NCBI GenBank assembly: GCA_016839945.1
Contig: JAEOTE010000005.1
Location: forward strand, 1 to 37,024
Origin: Candidatus Heimdallarchaeota archaeon
GTDB lineage: Archaea > Asgardarchaeota > Heimdallarchaeia > Heimdallarchaeales > Heimdallarchaeaceae
Reading direction: 5' to 3'
DNA: 37,024 bases
Position 1 is the stretch's first letter, and each line of letters begins with the position of its first letter. A program made the position numbers and the translations under genes. Of the stretch, positions 35,634-37,024 are shown piece by piece. Under the pieces are notes generated by a model. That model made no database searches. It saw only the letters and a program-made list of their open reading frames with translations, and had not been told where the DNA came from.

Positions 35634-35954
35634 GGTTAGGGTTTATAGGTCAAACAAGGACTAAAAAGTGGAACTGTAAACTGAACAGGAAGAGAATCCG
35701 ATGCTTCGCCCTTCCCCAAGGGAAAACTCGGGAACTGTGGTTGAACCCCTTTTTAGATGCCTGCACACGCGATGTGTAGCAGGAAAAATGGTTTGAACCC
35801 CCATTTGGGCTTAGTTAAGACCTCCTGAGCCTGAAAAAATCCCCCAGAACCAGACTATGTCTGATTTACAGACATCTTCTGTCTGCCAGAACCCCCAACC
35901 AAACCCCAGAAGCGTCGAGTTAGAATCCCCTTCCTGTTCAGGCAGAAATTTTTT
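35634..35954 (+). ncRNA. Unidentified structured RNA of about 320 bases
   Basis: The region has no reading frame and is richer in G and C than its surroundings. A 12-base closing stem pairs 35681-35692 (CTGAACAGGAAG) with 35930-35941. Inside are: a 5-bp hairpin CCCTT/AAGGG (35709-35722); a 9-bp hairpin (35760-35768 with 35774-35783, one bulged A); a possible long-range pairing AACTCG (35725-35730) with CGAGTT (35916-35921); and three alternative CAGAC/GTCTG hairpins (35851-35885). The motif GAACCCC or GAATCCCC recurs four times in apparent loops. A TATA element lies upstream, and A-A-A-T6-C (35947-35955) ends it. Order and motifs near the ends faintly recall RNase P RNA, but the central conserved motifs are missing. 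Strand is inferred from the TATA and T-run. Confidence 0.5.
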
Positions 35955-35955
35955 C
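35908..35955 (+). repeat. 48-bp direct repeat, copy 1 (3' end of the structured RNA)
   Basis: It begins AGAAGCGTCGAGTTAGAATC and ends CAGAAATTTTTTC. It is identical over 48 bases to 36298-36345, 390 bases away. It covers the 3' arm of the closing stem and the T-run of the RNA. Confidence 0.9.
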
Positions 35956-35969
35956 TTATTAAACCTCTT

Positions 35970-36224
35970 CTAAAGATACTCTATAACTTCTTCTAGTTCT
36001 TCTATTTCTTCTTCGATCTTTCTTTCCTTCCTGTCTACATATATGCTTCCTATCCCTCTCAGTATTACCAAAATAACAATAATAACTCCACTTATTATAA
36101 TTACAGCTAACCATATAGGGAAATCTATACCAGTAAAAGCTTGAACATTCAGTATTTCCAATAGTATACAAAATAACATAAATCCTAAGAAAACCTTTTT
36201 TAGCTTATTTTTTCTTATTTCCAA
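35970..36224 (-). CDS. Small two-helix membrane protein with acidic coiled-coil tail
   Basis: The product is about 84 residues. Start is TTG 36224, chosen because GGAG sits 8 bases upstream; a TTG five codons further upstream (36239) lies on that GGAG itself. A TATA-like TACATATAA on this strand (36258-36266) fits. Two hydrophobic segments, VFLGFMLFCILLEILNV and WLAVIIISGVIIVILVIL, are followed by a charged tail with EEEIEELEEVIEYL. No family recognised. The gene lies wholly between two copies of a 48-bp repeat and converges on the end of the structured RNA. Confidence 0.58.
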   Translation of the reverse strand: MEIRKNKLKKVFLGFMLFCILLEILNVQAFTGIDFPIWLAVIIISGVIIVILVILRGIGSIYVDRKERKIEEEIEELEEVIEYL

Positions 36225-36297
36225 ATATATACTCTCCAAATTAGCAAATTTTAGCCATTATATGTAAACTTCTTCATATTTATGGATTTTGCAGGTT

Positions 36298-36345
36298 AGA
36301 AGCGTCGAGTTAGAATCCCCTTCCTGTTCAGGCAGAAATTTTTTC
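36298..36345 (+). repeat. 48-bp direct repeat, copy 2
   Basis: This is an exact copy of 35908-35955. The sequence before it (GATTTTGCAGGTT) does not continue the RNA, so only the 3' end of the RNA is duplicated. It sits upstream of the small membrane gene's promoter. Confidence 0.9.
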
Positions 36346-36411
36346 CATTTTCAACAATAAAAATGAAGAATCTATGTTTTCTAAACACTTTTTATTCAAT
36401 TTGCCTTATTG

Positions 36412-36453
36412 TATATATATTTAAAAACAAAACATCACTTTCTTATTTAGGAG
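36412..36453 (+). promoter_or_regulatory. Promoter and RBS of the acidic repeat protein gene
   Basis: TATATATATTTAAAA (36412-36426) is a strong TATA-like element. AGGAG (36449-36453) lies 10 bases before TTG 36464. The two together support this start, although ATG 36506, with its own GGAG 10 bases upstream, is possible. Confidence 0.55.
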
Positions 36454-36463
36454 TGTATTCAAA

Positions 36464-37024
36464 TTGGAAGAAGAATTTGAATCGAAATTAAAGGAGAAAA
36501 TCCGAATGAAGCTTGAAAATAAAATGGATGATATAACTGAAGAAGCAATTAAGAGATATACAGAAGAAGAGGAAGAAGATATTGTCGACGAAGATGTAGA
36601 GGAAGACGAAGAGGAAGAAGACGAAGACGAAGAGGAAATAACAGACGAAGAAATCGAAGAAGAATTAAAGGAAATGGAGGAGGATATCGAGGAAGAAGTC
36701 GAAGAAGATATCGAAGAAGAAATCGAAGAAGAAATCGAAGAAGAAGTCGAAGAAGAAATCGAGGAAGAAATCGAAGAGGATATCGAAGAAGAAGTCGAAG
36801 AAGAAATCGAGGAAGAAATCGAAGAAGAAGTCGAAGAAGAAGTCGAAGAAGAAGTCGAGGAAGAAATCGAAGAAGAAGTCGAAGAAGAAGTCGAAGAAGA
36901 TATCGAGGAAGAAATCGAGGAAGAAATCGAGGAAGAAGTCGAAGAAGAAATCGAGGAAGAAATCGAAGAAGAAATCGAGGAAGAAATCGAAGAAGAAGTC
37001 GAAGAAGAAATCGAGGAAGAAGTC
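36464..37024 (+). CDS. Extremely acidic repeat protein (3' end outside window)
   Basis: The frame is open from TTG 36464 to the window end (187 residues). Residues 1-35 are mixed charge and helical (EEEFESKLKEKIRMKLENKMDD). Residues 36-71 are Glu/Asp-rich. From residue 72 the sequence is a strict four-residue repeat E-E-(E/D)-(I/V), 29 units without break. As a helix it places one hydrophobic residue every four positions and would carry a very high negative charge. It could be a long single helix, an oligomer, or a binder of cations or basic proteins. No family can be assigned and the C-terminus is unseen. Confidence 0.6.
   Translation, partial: MEEEFESKLKEKIRMKLENKMDDITEEAIKRYTEEEEEDIVDEDVEEDEEEEDEDEEEITDEEIEEELKEMEEDIEEEVEEDIEEEIEEEIEEEVEEEIEEEIEEDIEEEVEEEIEEEIEEEVEEEVEEEVEEEIEEEVEEEVEEDIEEEIEEEIEEEVEEEIEEEIEEEIEEEIEEEVEEEIEEEV
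36677..37024 (+). repeat. Tandem 12-bp coding repeat, 29 units
   Basis: The unit is GAR-GAA-GAW-RTC (R = A or G, W = A or T), in frame throughout. It is exactly 348 bases up to the window edge. Small synonymous and I/V changes between units show drift after repeated duplication. Confidence 0.9.

Noticed and set aside
35736..35800. tRNA T-arm-like sequences on the minus strand (GGGGTTCAA)
   Set aside because: The matching 3' strands of the T stem and any acceptor or anticodon arm are absent; the motif is just the recurrent GAACCCC read in reverse.
35681..35941. RNase P RNA
   Set aside because: A closing stem, a following small hairpin, GGGAAAACTCGGG near the 5' end and CAGAAGCGTCGAGTTA near the 3' end recall the P1-P3-P4 order. 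However, the central conserved regions II and III are not found and P2 cannot be drawn. An Infernal search would decide.
35634..35954. SRP (7S) RNA
   Set aside because: Length and an early TGTAA fit loosely, but the highly conserved helix 8 motif and the GNAR tetraloop region of the S domain are not visible on either strand.
35959..36171. Alternative minus-strand frame overlapping the small membrane protein
   Set aside because: The competing frame has a TATA element, a GGAG ribosome site and clear membrane helices; this one has none.
36677..37024. CRISPR array
   Set aside because: The repeats are 12 bases, contiguous, without spacers, and keep one open reading frame; this is a coding minisatellite.

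Overview
The window looks archaeal. Many genes have an AT-rich TATA element about 20-30 bases before a leaderless or short-leader start. T-rich runs follow coding ends, and TTG and GTG starts are common. The content includes a PAC2-type proteasome-assembly family protein, an archaeal-style lipid/isoprenoid kinase and several membrane-anchored surface proteins. An SMC protein with Smc5/Smc6-like ATPase signatures sits in an operon with a KITE-like winged-helix protein and a RING/IBR-like zinc finger. This points to an archaeon with eukaryote-like machinery, plausibly an Asgard lineage. That placement is inference, because no rRNA gene is present. Base composition is AT-rich throughout except for the transposase region and the structured RNA near the right end.

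Layout. 1-544: 3' part of galT. 735-3863: a very large secreted, C-terminally anchored surface protein. 3959-8761: a four-gene operon in which every junction is a 4-base stop/start overlap (Smc5/6-like ATPase, kleisin candidate, KITE-like protein, zinc finger). 9010-13586: an Fbp-type ABC importer, with an anchored binding protein and a fused double permease that carries a beta-propeller inserted after its first membrane helix; no ATPase gene is nearby. 13618-15297 (-): transglutaminase-like protein. 15702-17948: an anchored surface protein, a small unknown protein and a GNAT acetyltransferase. 18028-20253 (-): a decayed IS607-type element with a truncated serine recombinase remnant, a large TnpB whose third RuvC acidic residue is histidine, and 3' hairpins. 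20350-21612: pgk. 21620-27827 (-): a run of five genes (fused polyprenol kinase/DUF92, DUF2085-like membrane protein, TPR protein, zinc ribbon-RDD protein, glycosyltransferase). 27931-29209: two convergent unknown genes that overlap. 29436-30620 (-): M20 amidohydrolase, divergent from a Zn/Cd-type P1B ATPase (30741-32879). 32922-35499: a family-5 binding protein whose segments are in circularly permuted order, followed by a PAC2 protein. 35600-37024: a structured RNA candidate, a 48-bp direct repeat bracketing a small membrane protein gene, and the start of an extremely acidic protein built from 12-bp repeats.

The most interesting items are the Smc5/6-like operon with its zinc finger, the circularly permuted binding protein, the propeller-in-permease fusion, and the structured RNA whose 3' end is duplicated on the far side of a small membrane gene. 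All calls come from reading the sequence; no database search, folding program or structure prediction was run.
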